Positions 1 through 7,048 of a stretch of 7,131 nt of DNA are shown here, one piece after another; position 1 is the stretch's first letter; each line of letters starts with the position of its first letter. Both the position numbers and the translations under genes were made by a program. Source of the DNA: Pseudomonadota bacterium (GTDB lineage Bacteria; Pseudomonadota; Gammaproteobacteria; Burkholderiales; JABEVD01); the NCBI GenBank assembly GCA_021811205.1, contig JAJZPK010000137.1, positions 1 to 7,131 of the forward strand, given 5' to 3'. The notes under the pieces are model-generated. The model did no database searches. It was not told the origin of the DNA and saw only the letters and a program-made list of their open reading frames with translations.

Positions 1-622
1 ACCAGCTCATGCCGACAAGCCTCAATGCGAAGATGCATGCCATGGTGATGAGAAAGTAGACGAACCAGAGGTTTTTCGCGGTTTCCGTGATGCGCGGCGT
101 GAGCTTGCTGTCTTTCATGGGGCCAGGGGTTTCGGCCTTGTAGAGCTGCATGCCGCCCACGCCGAGCAGGGGCAGGATGGCCACGGCCAGCACGATGATG
201 CCCATGCCGCCTATCCAGGTAAGCTCATGCCGCCAGAGATTGATCGACTGGGGCAGATGATCGAGCCCCGAGAGCACGGTGGCCCCTGTAGTCGTGAGTC
301 CAGACACGCATTCGAAGAAGGCGTGGGTAAAGGAGAGACCCGGGAGCGATTGCAGCAGGGGCAGCGTCGAAAAAGCGCCTACCCCGAGCCAGGTTGAGGC
401 AACGAGAAGAAAGCCGTCGCGCGGCTTCATTTCGCGCCGGAAATGCTTTGTCGTGTACCAGATGAGGGAACCGAATCCGGCTGTGAGCAGAAGCGACCTG
501 CCGAAGTCGGCCGCCTGTCCGTCATGGTAGATGAACGAGGTCAGAATGGGCAGAAAATAGGTCAGACTGAATACCATCAGGACTTTGCCGAGAATATGGG
601 CCACTGACAGTATCTTGTGCAT
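1..622 (-). CDS. trkH: TrkH K+ channel subunit, N-terminal 207 residues (cut by window edge)
   Basis: Membrane subunit of the Trk potassium uptake system, a K+-selective channel-like transporter of the inner membrane gated by TrkA. The frame opens with MHKILSVAHILGK and stays open to the left edge, so only the N-terminal 207 residues are present, of the roughly 480 usual for the family. Visible signs: hydrophobic segments near residues 10-30, 43-56, 70-90, 134-157 and 185-205; the first pore-loop filter TTTGAT at 110-115 after FECVSGL; and the family stretch WIGGMGIIVLAVAILPLLG at 136-154 followed by GGMQLYKAETPGP. The ATG shares one base with the trkA stop (TGATG), with a G-rich GGGGTGGGA upstream that could serve as ribosome binding site. 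It is the last visible gene of the minus-strand unit. Family assignment is secure; the C-terminal repeats lie outside the window. Confidence 0.95.
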   Translation of the reverse strand, partial: MHKILSVAHILGKVLMVFSLTYFLPILTSFIYHDGQAADFGRSLLLTAGFGSLIWYTTKHFRREMKPRDGFLLVASTWLGVGAFSTLPLLQSLPGLSFTHAFFECVSGLTTTGATVLSGLDHLPQSINLWRHELTWIGGMGIIVLAVAILPLLGVGGMQLYKAETPGPMKDSKLTPRITETAKNLWFVYFLITMACIFALRLVGMSW

Positions 623-1995
623 CAAAAGAATCCCACCCCGACCTGGAACAGCTTTTCGACCTTGGGGATGAGCTCCTTGTTGATGGCGAAGACGATGACG
701 TGATCGTCCTGCTCGATCACGGTATCGCGGTGCGCGATGAGCACCAGATTCTCGCGGACGATCGCGCCTATGCTGACCCCGGGAGGAAGGTCGATTTCGT
801 CTATCCTTCTGCCGACCACTCTGGACGATTTGGCGTCGCCGTGCGCGACGAGCTCGAGCGCTTCTGCAGCGCCGCGGCGCAGCGAATGTACTGCCGTTAC
901 GTCGGCCCGCCTCACATGGGTGAGAAGGCTGCCGATGGTCGCCTGAGAGGGGGAAATGGCGATGTCGATCTCGCCGCCCTGAACGAGGTCGACATAAACG
1001 CTGCGGTTGATGAGTGCGATCACCTTTCTTGCCCCCATCCTTTTCGCGAGCAATGCGGCCATGATGTTGTTTTCGTCGTCGTTGGTGAGCGCGCAGAAGA
1101 GATCCATCTCGTCCACATTCTCTGCCTCGAACAGCGCTTCGTCGGTGGCGTCGCCGTGCAGGATCAGCGTTCTTGAAAGATTTGCGGCAAGCCGTTCGCA
1201 GACCTTCTTGTTGTATTCGATGAGCTTCACCTGATGGTTTGCTTCGACCGATTTGGCGAGCCTGCTGCCGATGTTTCCTCCGCCTGCGATCATGATGCGC
1301 CTGATCGGCTTGTCCATGCGCTTGAGTTCGTTCATGACCATGCGGATGTCCTTGGCAGCCGCGATGAAAAACACTTCATCTCCCGTTTCGATGATGGTGT
1401 CTCGCTCGGGCATGATCGCCCGGCCCTTGCGGAAAATCGCTGCAACGCGGGTTTCGACATTGGGCATGTGTTTCTTCAGGTTCTGCAGCTCCTGGTCCAC
1501 CAGGGTTCCGTCCGGAGAGGCGCGCATGCCGACGAGGTTGATCTTGCCGTCGGCGAAATCCAGCACCTGCAGCGCTTCGGGGAACTCGATCAGCTTGACG
1601 ATATAATCGGTCAGGATCTGTTCCGGACAGATCGTGAAATCGACGGAAAAATTTTCTGGAGAGAAGATTTCGGGATGGGCAAGGTAGTCGGAAGCGCGTA
1701 TCCTGGCGATCTTGGTCGGAATGTTGAAAATGATCGAAGCCAGCTTGCAGGCGACCAGGTTGGTTTCATCGTTCTGGGTCACCGCAAGGATCATGTCCGC
1801 ATCCTCGGCGCCGGCCTGTTTCAGGATTTCCGGATGCGATGCGTTTCCGACCACGGTGCGCAGATCGAGCCTGTCCTGCAATTGCCTCAGCCTTTCCGGA
1901 TCGACGTCGACGATCGTGATGTCGTTCGCCTCCCCGACCAGGCTTTCTGCAACCGTTGATCCCACCCTTCCCGCGCCCAGAATGATGATTTTCAT
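622..1995 (-). CDS. trkA: TrkA, cytoplasmic gating subunit of Trk K+ uptake
   Basis: Peripheral cytoplasmic protein that binds NAD(H)/nucleotide and controls the TrkH channel. The chosen start gives 457 residues, matching E. coli TrkA (458). It has two RCK units in tandem. The first Rossmann fold starts at MKIIILGAGRVG (GxGxxG at 7-12) with the acidic IVDVD at 28-32. The second starts at IRRIMIAGGGNIG (GxGxxG-type at 238-243), followed by IEYNKK; each Rossmann fold is followed by an RCK_C-type domain, the last ending at residue 457. The frame stays open upstream to 2220 (532 residues), but the first 75 residues of that longer version have no family similarity and lie inside the phosphatase gene, so ATG 1995 is preferred. 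Its ATG overlaps the phosphatase stop by four bases (ATGA), and its stop overlaps the trkH ATG by one base, so coupled translation is likely. Confidence 0.97.
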   Translation of the reverse strand: MKIIILGAGRVGSTVAESLVGEANDITIVDVDPERLRQLQDRLDLRTVVGNASHPEILKQAGAEDADMILAVTQNDETNLVACKLASIIFNIPTKIARIRASDYLAHPEIFSPENFSVDFTICPEQILTDYIVKLIEFPEALQVLDFADGKINLVGMRASPDGTLVDQELQNLKKHMPNVETRVAAIFRKGRAIMPERDTIIETGDEVFFIAAAKDIRMVMNELKRMDKPIRRIMIAGGGNIGSRLAKSVEANHQVKLIEYNKKVCERLAANLSRTLILHGDATDEALFEAENVDEMDLFCALTNDDENNIMAALLAKRMGARKVIALINRSVYVDLVQGGEIDIAISPSQATIGSLLTHVRRADVTAVHSLRRGAAEALELVAHGDAKSSRVVGRRIDEIDLPPGVSIGAIVRENLVLIAHRDTVIEQDDHVIVFAINKELIPKVEKLFQVGVGFF

Positions 1996-2777
1996 GTTTC
2001 GCTTTCTCTGATCCAGTTCCGCCATTTCTCGAACAGGCTCCGGTTTCCGGCAGCGATGGCCGATCGGGTCCAGGGGGGGGTATCCCAGAAATCGTCTTGG
2101 TCGATACAGCTGACAAATCCGCCGGATTCCTCCAGGATGAGCGCGCCGGCGGCATAATCCCACAATTTCTGTCCGCCGTGCAAATAAAGGTCCACCCTGC
2201 CTGCAGCGGCATAGCACCATTCGAGCGAACAGGCGCCGAAATTTCGCTGGGAAGAATAGGGAGGCGAGACGGCGAGGCGGCTGGCGAGCGCCTTGGGTAA
2301 CCGCTTGAAATCGGCTGCTGCGATCGACCCCTTGAGTTCCTCGCCGCTGTGTCTCAAGGGCAGCTTTTCACCATCGAGATAGGCCCCCCCTCCCTTTGTG
2401 GCAGTGAACATTTCCTTCGACACGGGGTTGTAGACCGCACCCAGGACGCTTCTTCCGTTTTGCATCAGTGCCACGGAAACGGCAAAATAGGGGATGCCAT
2501 TGACGAAGTTCGAGGTGCCGTCAATGGGGTCGACGCACCAGATTTCTCCGGAATTCCAAAGCGCAGTCTGCTCCGCCTTGTCCATTTCCTCGCCGATTAG
2601 CGGAACAGGATTGATTTTAGAAAGTTCGCGCCGCAGGGCGTCCTGAACGGCCAGGTCGGCCTCCGTGAAGATGCTGCCGTCCGCTTTCCTGAGCCTTGCC
2701 ACCTTGAGGTAACGCGGCAGTATTTCCGTGTCGCTAATACAGCGGACTATGGATGCCACCTCGCCGAGGAGGTTCAT
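1992..2777 (-). CDS. Inositol monophosphatase-family phosphatase
   Basis: Mg2+-dependent sugar or nucleotide phosphatase of the IMPase/SuhB/CysQ superfamily, 261 residues, cytoplasmic. The metal-site motifs are intact: DGSIFTEAD (33-41), IGEE (61-64), WCVDPIDGTSNFVNG (80-94, motif A) and WDYAAG followed by LEESGG (206-220, motif B). GGGAYLDG (129-136) is also typical. The substrate cannot be settled from motifs; inositol phosphate, PAP or histidinol phosphate are all possible, so no symbol is given. The ATG at 2777 overlaps the upstream redoxin stop as ATGA and is preferred over a GTG two codons earlier (2783). The 3' end overlaps trkA by 4 bp. A run of eight C (coding strand, 2080-2073) encodes Thr233-Pro-Pro near the C terminus; the expected IMPase-like ending continues beyond it, so the frame as given looks right. 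Confidence 0.92.
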   Translation of the reverse strand: MNLLGEVASIVRCISDTEILPRYLKVARLRKADGSIFTEADLAVQDALRRELSKINPVPLIGEEMDKAEQTALWNSGEIWCVDPIDGTSNFVNGIPYFAVSVALMQNGRSVLGAVYNPVSKEMFTATKGGGAYLDGEKLPLRHSGEELKGSIAAADFKRLPKALASRLAVSPPYSSQRNFGACSLEWCYAAAGRVDLYLHGGQKLWDYAAGALILEESGGFVSCIDQDDFWDTPPWTRSAIAAGNRSLFEKWRNWIRESET

Positions 2778-3322
2778 TTCCACTTGATAGAACAGCCTAT
2801 GCTGGGGATCTGTTCTTGCGGCCCCTTTCCGGTTTGGGCGACCTGGAGCATCGCATGATAGAGATCGCGGCTGGAATCTGCGGCGGTTTCCTTGCGCGAC
2901 GCGTCGAAACGCCCCCTGTACTGCAGCTCGAGGTTCGCGTTGAATCCGAAAAAGTCGGGCGTGCAGACCGCACCGTAGGCTTTGGCGACTTCCTGGGTTT
3001 CATCGATCACGTAGGGGAAGGGGAAATCGAATTCGGCTGCAATTCGCTTCATGTTGTCGAATGAATCTTCCGGATAGTCGGTGGGGTCGTTCGACATGAT
3101 GGCAATCGCGTTGATGCCGTGCTTCTTGAGTTCGGCAAGATCTTTCACGAGGCGCGGGCGTATGGCCTGGACGTAAGGGCAATGGTTGCAGATGAACATC
3201 ACGAGCAGGCCATTCTTTCCGCGGCTTGTAGCGAGCGTGTGGCGCTTTCCGTCGACGCCGGGCAGATCGAAATCCGGCGGATTCCAGCCGAAATCGCAGA
3301 TCGGGGTTTGCAGGCTGACCAT
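2774..3322 (-). CDS. Thioredoxin-fold peroxiredoxin-like protein with CNHC motif
   Basis: A 182-residue soluble protein with no signal peptide, of the AhpC/TSA-redoxin superfamily subgroup with FICNHCPYV (43-51; Cys45 and Cys48) in place of the WCGPC thioredoxin centre. Other family marks are a peroxiredoxin-like entry (PDFDLPGVDGKRHTL, 16-30), YGAVCTPDFFGF (116-127) with the cis-Pro loop and Cys120, and a C-terminal GCSIKWK with Cys177. The likely role is a thiol-dependent reductase or peroxidase; the subgroup is poorly characterised and its partner is unknown. The start is firm: AGGAGAG sits 5 bases before ATG 3322. It is the first gene of the minus-strand unit, followed by the phosphatase with an ATGA overlap, then trkA and trkH, so it shares their promoter. 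Confidence 0.9.
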   Translation of the reverse strand: MVSLQTPICDFGWNPPDFDLPGVDGKRHTLATSRGKNGLLVMFICNHCPYVQAIRPRLVKDLAELKKHGINAIAIMSNDPTDYPEDSFDNMKRIAAEFDFPFPYVIDETQEVAKAYGAVCTPDFFGFNANLELQYRGRFDASRKETAADSSRDLYHAMLQVAQTGKGPQEQIPSIGCSIKWK

Positions 3323-3398
3323 TATTTCTCTCCTGATCTTTTTTTTCGAAAGGACAATATATTATCATCACTCACTCATTCGATAGCCTTTTTTAGCC
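3323..3398. promoter_or_regulatory. AT-rich divergent promoter region
   Basis: This 76-bp gap between two divergent operons must hold both promoters unless they lie inside the genes. It is far more AT-rich than its surroundings, with T-runs at 3339-3346 and 3389-3394 and an AATATATTATC core at 3356-3366. On the minus strand TGATAATAT (3367-3359) resembles an extended -10 for the redoxin-phosphatase-trkAH unit. On the plus strand TATATT or TATTAT (3358-3365) could be the rsmE -10. I find no good -35 at normal spacing for either. A direct repeat TAGCC (3384-3388 and 3394-3398, 10-bp period) abuts the rsmE ATG. The promoter role follows from position; the individual elements are weak. Confidence 0.45.
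3328..3334 (-). promoter_or_regulatory. Shine-Dalgarno of the redoxin gene
   Basis: Reads AGGAGAG on the minus strand, 5 bases upstream of ATG 3322. It is the strongest ribosome binding site of the left operon and fixes the start of its first gene. Confidence 0.8.
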
Positions 3399-4115
3399 AT
3401 GGCCATACCCCGATTTCATTGCCCGCTGGAGATTCCGGCTTCAGGCAGCATCCGACTTACGGATGCTGCCGCGCATCACGCCTTCAGGGTGCTGAGGATG
3501 AAGAGTGGCGAGGAGATCGCGATTTTCGACGGCAAGGGCGTCGAGGCGAAATGCAGGATACTTGATGCGCCTTTCGTTGAAGTCCTGGAGCGGGCCATGG
3601 TGGACAGGGAGTCGGTGCTTGCCGTGAACCTCGTCCAGGCGCTCGTCTCCAACGAAAAGATGGACTGGGTGGTGCAGAAAGCGGTGGAACTCGGCGCAAA
3701 ATCGATTCAGGTCGTCGAAACGGCGAGAAGCACGGTAAGGCTTTCGGGCGATCGAGCCAGAAAGCGGGAGGAACATTGGCGCATGGTTGCGATTTCGGCA
3801 TGCGAGCAATGCGGGCGAAACATCGTTCCCGAAATTTTGCCCATCGTGCCTGTGAAGGATTGGCTTTCGATGCCAAGGCAAGGCAAGAAGCTGTTTCTTT
3901 CGCCGCAAGGCAAGCCGTTGCGCGTATTCTTCCGCCCTGAGGGCGAGATCCATATCCTGGTCGGTCCGGAGGGAGGGCTCACTCTTGACGAGGAGGACTG
4001 TGCGTCTTCTTCAGGCTTCAAGGCCTTGAGCCTCGGCCCGCGCATCCTGAGGACGGAAACGGCGGGACTTGCCGCGCTCTCGGCTCTTTCCGCGCTTTGG
4101 GGGGATTTTTCGTGA
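3399..4115 (+). CDS. rsmE: 16S rRNA m3U1498 methyltransferase RsmE
   Basis: SAM-dependent methyltransferase of the SPOUT (knotted) superfamily that makes N3-methyluridine at 16S rRNA position 1498 (E. coli numbering), acting on the 30S subunit. Length 238 residues, close to the family norm (about 240). It has an N-terminal PUA-like domain (about 1-70, with HHAFRVLRM at 26-34) and a C-terminal SPOUT domain carrying KMDWVVQKAVELG (87-99), ACEQCGR (134-140), the SAM-loop GPEGGLT (189-195) and LGPRILRTETA (212-222). ATG 3399 is the only sensible start, because a stop lies in frame 15 bases upstream and no other Met precedes the conserved N-terminal motif. It has no recognisable Shine-Dalgarno; the preceding bases are T-rich. 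First gene of the rsmE-argA-ttcA unit. Confidence 0.96.
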   Translation: MAIPRFHCPLEIPASGSIRLTDAAAHHAFRVLRMKSGEEIAIFDGKGVEAKCRILDAPFVEVLERAMVDRESVLAVNLVQALVSNEKMDWVVQKAVELGAKSIQVVETARSTVRLSGDRARKREEHWRMVAISACEQCGRNIVPEILPIVPVKDWLSMPRQGKKLFLSPQGKPLRVFFRPEGEIHILVGPEGGLTLDEEDCASSSGFKALSLGPRILRTETAGLAALSALSALWGDFS

Positions 4116-4150
4116 ACTTCGGTATATACTTGTCCGAAAACGGAAAAAAC

Positions 4151-5446
4151 ATGAAGGAATTCGTCAACTGGTTCAGATATTCCTCCCCCTACATCAATGC
4201 TTTCAGGGGGAAGACCTTCGTCCTCGCCTTCGGCGGCGAAGTGGTTGCCGACGGCCGATTCGTCGAACTCACCCACGACATCAACCTGCTGGCCAGCCTG
4301 GGTGTGAAGATCGTGCTCGTCCATGGCGCAAGACCCCAGATCGAATCGAGGCTGAAAGACGCGGGGCTCGCCGATCAATATCTCGAAGGCATGCGCGTCA
4401 CGGGCATCGAAGAACTGCAGAAGGTCAAGGAATCGGTGGGCAGGCTGAGAATGGAAATCGAGGCGCTGCTCACGATGGGGCTCGCCAATTCTCCCATGGC
4501 CAATGCCGACATCCGTGTGGCGGGCGGAAATTTCGTGACGGCAAAGCCGGTAGGCGTGATCTCCGGGGTCGATCTCATGTATACGGGGACGGTCCGCAAG
4601 ATTGATGCGCAGGCGATCAAGAACAGGCTCGATGCGGGAGAGATCGTTCTGCTTCCTCCCGTAGGCTATTCTCCGACCGGCGAGGTGTTCAATCTGACGC
4701 TCGAGGAAGTCGCGTCGCGCGCAGCCATCGCCCTCAAGGCGGACAAGCTGATCTTCCTCATGGACGAGGAAGGCGTGAAGGACGAGCAGGGGAATCTCAT
4801 CAGGGAACTTTCTCCTGCCATGGGGGAATCCCTGCTGTCCGGGCGGGATCTTCCCGAAGATATCCGCACCTACCTTCCGTGCGCAGTGAAATGCTGCAGG
4901 GAAGGGGTCGGTCGCGTGCATCTCGTGAGCCGACATGTAGACGGGGGAATTCTGCTCGAGCTTTTCACCCATGAGGGAATAGGCAGCATGATCACCCAGG
5001 ATACGCTCGAGCAGCTGAGAGAGGCGGCTATCGACGATGTGGGCGGCATCCTTGCCCTGATCGAGCCGCTGGAAGCGGAGGGCGTTCTGGTGCGCAGAAA
5101 TCGGGAGAGGCTGGAAATGGAAATAGGCCGCTTCCTTGTGCTTGAGCACGACAGGATGGTGATCGGCTGTGCTGCGCTTTATCCTTATGGAGAAGAAGGA
5201 GAGATTGCCTGCCTCGTGGTTCATCCGGAATATCGCAATTCGGGCGTCGGGGACAGGCTGCTTTCGAGAATCGAGGAGCGGGCCAGGAAACAAGGGGTGA
5301 GGCGTGTGTTTGTGCTTACTACCAGAACAGCGCACTGGTTCATGGAAAGAGGCTTCATGGAAGCGGGTGTCGATGCATTGCCGGAAGAGAAACAGTCGCT
5401 CTACAATTATCAGCGCCGTTCCAAGGTATTCATGAAGCAGCTATGA
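4151..5446 (+). CDS. argA: N-acetylglutamate synthase ArgA
   Basis: Catalyses acetyl-CoA + L-glutamate to N-acetylglutamate, the first committed step of arginine biosynthesis, and is usually feedback-inhibited by arginine. With ATG 4151 it has 431 residues. The amino-acid-kinase-like domain spans about 1-280 ([20 protein letters not shown], 13-32; [10 protein letters not shown], 56-65; GVISGVDL, 135-142; [12 protein letters not shown], 170-181). A GNAT acetyltransferase domain spans about 290-431 ([20 protein letters not shown], 352-371, with the RxxGxG acetyl-CoA loop; ending [10 protein letters not shown]). This is the fused E. coli-type enzyme. An in-frame GTG at 4112 overlaps the rsmE stop as GTGA behind a purine-rich GGGGGGA and would add 13 residues; the family N terminus fits ATG 4151 slightly better. 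A TTG at 4097 is unlikely. The stop overlaps the ttcA ATG (ATGA). Confidence 0.95.
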   Translation: MKEFVNWFRYSSPYINAFRGKTFVLAFGGEVVADGRFVELTHDINLLASLGVKIVLVHGARPQIESRLKDAGLADQYLEGMRVTGIEELQKVKESVGRLRMEIEALLTMGLANSPMANADIRVAGGNFVTAKPVGVISGVDLMYTGTVRKIDAQAIKNRLDAGEIVLLPPVGYSPTGEVFNLTLEEVASRAAIALKADKLIFLMDEEGVKDEQGNLIRELSPAMGESLLSGRDLPEDIRTYLPCAVKCCREGVGRVHLVSRHVDGGILLELFTHEGIGSMITQDTLEQLREAAIDDVGGILALIEPLEAEGVLVRRNRERLEMEIGRFLVLEHDRMVIGCAALYPYGEEGEIACLVVHPEYRNSGVGDRLLSRIEERARKQGVRRVFVLTTRTAHWFMERGFMEAGVDALPEEKQSLYNYQRRSKVFMKQL

Positions 5447-6300
5447 CTTACGAAGCAGAAGTGATCGAATTCCATCCGGGCGCATCGGAAAATCGGCCAT
5501 CCAGAAGCATCGAGCGCCTGCAGAAAGAGATCAGGAAGCTCACGGGCAAGGCCATCATCGATTTCAACATGATCTCCGAAGGGGATCTCGTGATGGTATG
5601 TCTGTCAGGTGGCGCGGACAGCTATACCATGCTCGATACCCTGAGGTATTTGCGGACGGTCGCCCCGATCCATTTCGATATCGTCGCCGTCAACCTGGAT
5701 CAGAAACAGCCCGGCTTTCCCGAGCATGTGCTGCCCGAATATCTCGAAAGCCAGGGCGTTTTCTACAGGATCGTCGAGCAGGACACCTACAGCATCGTGA
5801 AAGAGAAGATCGCGCCGGGCAAGACGACCTGTTCGCTCTGTTCGCGTCTGCGCAGAGGCATTCTTTACCGCACGGCCAAAGAGCTGGGCGCGACCAAGAT
5901 CGCGCTGGGCCATCATCGGGACGATATTCTTCAGACCCTGATGCTCAACCTGTTTTTCGGCGGAAAGCTGAAGGCCATGCCGCCCAAGCTGCGTTCTGAC
6001 GACGGCAATCATGTCGTGATCAGGCCGCTTGCCTACTGCAGGGAGGCGGACATCAAGAAATATGCGGCTGCGATGGAGTTCCCCATCATTCCCTGCAATC
6101 TGTGCGGTTCCCAGCCCAACTTGCAGCGCCAGGCAATGCGCGAGATGCTGAATCAATGGGAGAAGGATGATCCGAGAAGGCTGAAGAACATGTTCAATGC
6201 GCTGTCCGACGTGACCCCTTCCCATCTCATGGACAGAGCGCTTTTCGATTTCGAGGGGCTCGAAGGGGGCGACACCCTTTTCGATCAGGTCACAGATTGA
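5443..6300 (+). CDS. ttcA: tRNA 2-thiocytidine biosynthesis protein TtcA
   Basis: ATP-dependent, Fe-S-cluster-dependent enzyme that thiolates cytidine 32 of certain tRNAs. Length 285 residues, typical of the proteobacterial family. Visible elements: PP-loop SGGADS (55-60) inside [18 protein letters not shown] (Cys130, Cys133), the first of the two Cys pairs associated with the 4Fe-4S cluster; [11 protein letters not shown] (156-166); [10 protein letters not shown] (179-188); IRPLAYCRE (193-201); and [11 protein letters not shown] (216-226; Cys218, Cys221), the second pair. The third PP-loop residue after SGG is normally Lys in TtcA (SGGKDS); here it is Ala58 (GCG at 5614-5616). All other motifs are intact, so the gene looks functional. 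The ATG overlaps the argA stop as ATGA with only a weak upstream AAGG, so translation is probably coupled. The last 11 bp overlap the convergent folM gene. Confidence 0.96.
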   Translation: MTYEAEVIEFHPGASENRPSRSIERLQKEIRKLTGKAIIDFNMISEGDLVMVCLSGGADSYTMLDTLRYLRTVAPIHFDIVAVNLDQKQPGFPEHVLPEYLESQGVFYRIVEQDTYSIVKEKIAPGKTTCSLCSRLRRGILYRTAKELGATKIALGHHRDDILQTLMLNLFFGGKLKAMPPKLRSDDGNHVVIRPLAYCREADIKKYAAAMEFPIIPCNLCGSQPNLQRQAMREMLNQWEKDDPRRLKNMFNALSDVTPSHLMDRALFDFEGLEGGDTLFDQVTD

Positions 6301-7030
6301 TGCTTCTTCCGCCGTCCACTGCGATCACTTCCCCCGTGATGTAGGGCGCATCCGCAACGAGGAAGGCAACCGTCTTGGCGATGTCGTCGGGTTCGCCCAC
6401 CCGCTTGAGCAGCGTCTGGTTGATGATCTGCTGCCGTTCCAGGGCATTGGACCAGGTTTCGTCCTCGGGCCAGAGGATCGCGCCAGGGGCGACCGCATTG
6501 GCGCGGGCCTGCGGCCCGATTTCGCGCGCGAGCGACCGGGTCAGGGCGACCAGCCCGCCCTTTGCCGTGGTGTAGACGAGATAGTTTTCGAGCGGCCGCT
6601 CCGCATGGATGTCGACGATGTTGACGATGCAGCCATGATGCTTCCTGATTTCAGCTGCTGCGGCCTGGGACAGGAAAAGCGGTGCCTTGAGGTTGGTCCC
6701 GATCAGGTCCTCCCAGGCTTTTTCGTCTATTTCGCCGAGCGTGGTCTGGAAAAAACTGGATGCGTTGTTGACGAGGACGTCCAGCCTGCCGAATTGTTCG
6801 ATCGTCCTGGATACGAGTTTCGGAAGCGAAGGGATGTCGAGGAGATCGGCCTGGACGAGCGAAGCTGAACCGGGGCGGTGGGCGTTGAGTTCGTCCGCGA
6901 GCGCCTGGGCTTCGCTTGCCGATGAGCGGTAATGGATCATGAGGTTCGCTCCCCGCCCGTGCAGCCTGCGGCAGATCGCAGCCCCTACGCGCCGCGCGCC
7001 TCCCGTGATCAGGACAACTTTGCCTTGCAA
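6290..7030 (-). CDS. folM: FolM-like pteridine reductase (short-chain dehydrogenase)
   Basis: NADPH-dependent SDR expected to reduce dihydrobiopterin/dihydromonapterin or dihydrofolate-type substrates in the cytoplasm. From TTG 7030 it has 246 residues. Seen: the cofactor loop TGGARRVG (9-16), whose Arg-Arg form is typical of pteridine reductases; HYRSS (33-37), consistent with NADPH preference; NNASSFF (88-94); and Asp140, Tyr153, Lys157, with the 13- and 4-residue spacing of the PTR1 Asp-Tyr-Lys set, Asp standing where ordinary SDRs have Ser. APGAILWPE (181-189) and a VDGGRSINL tail complete the match. An ATG 13 codons upstream (7069) is in frame, but TTG 7030 sits 6 bases behind AGGAG and begins [11 protein letters not shown], as family members do. 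Another SDR is possible but less likely. Confidence 0.88.
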   Translation of the reverse strand: MQGKVVLITGGARRVGAAICRRLHGRGANLMIHYRSSASEAQALADELNAHRPGSASLVQADLLDIPSLPKLVSRTIEQFGRLDVLVNNASSFFQTTLGEIDEKAWEDLIGTNLKAPLFLSQAAAAEIRKHHGCIVNIVDIHAERPLENYLVYTTAKGGLVALTRSLAREIGPQARANAVAPGAILWPEDETWSNALERQQIINQTLLKRVGEPDDIAKTVAFLVADAPYITGEVIAVDGGRSINL

Positions 7031-7048
7031 GAAAATCTCCTCTAAACT
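7020..7048 (+). promoter_or_regulatory. Candidate promoter for the rightmost plus-strand gene
   Basis: TTGCCT (7020-7025) and TAAACT (7043-7048) are separated by 17 bp and each matches 4 of 6 sigma70 consensus bases. Initiation about 7 bases downstream of the -10 would leave a leader of roughly 20 bases before ATG 7077. It overlaps the ribosome binding site and first codons of folM, so the two divergent genes would share very little space. Matches this weak occur by chance. Confidence 0.25.
7037..7041 (-). promoter_or_regulatory. Shine-Dalgarno that supports the TTG start of folM
   Basis: AGGAG on the minus strand (within TTTAGAGGAG), 6 bases before TTG 7030. It lies inside the would-be coding region of the longer ATG 7069 frame, which itself has no comparable site, so it decides for the TTG start. 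Confidence 0.7.

Noticed and set aside
279..530. 83-codon plus-strand frame at the left end
   Set aside because: It lies opposite trkH, whose translation matches the family throughout.
1234..1959. 241-codon plus-strand frame antisense to trkA
   Set aside because: It is a shadow of trkA with no family signal and no start context of its own.
1996..2220. N-terminal extension of TrkA giving 532 residues
   Set aside because: The extra 75 residues lie inside the phosphatase gene in another frame and show no TrkA similarity; ATG 1995 restores the normal 457-residue length. The open frame is reported only for its relation to the C8 tract.
2384..2390. C7 run (plus strand) as a possible frameshift site in the phosphatase
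   Set aside because: It encodes the conserved GGGAYLDG motif and the frame is intact on both sides; Gly codons explain the run.
3707..5335. 542-codon open frame on the minus strand across rsmE and argA
   Set aside because: It is antisense to two firmly identified genes, its translation is rich in His/Arg/Asp with no recognisable domain, and long antisense frames are expected opposite GC-rich coding sequence.
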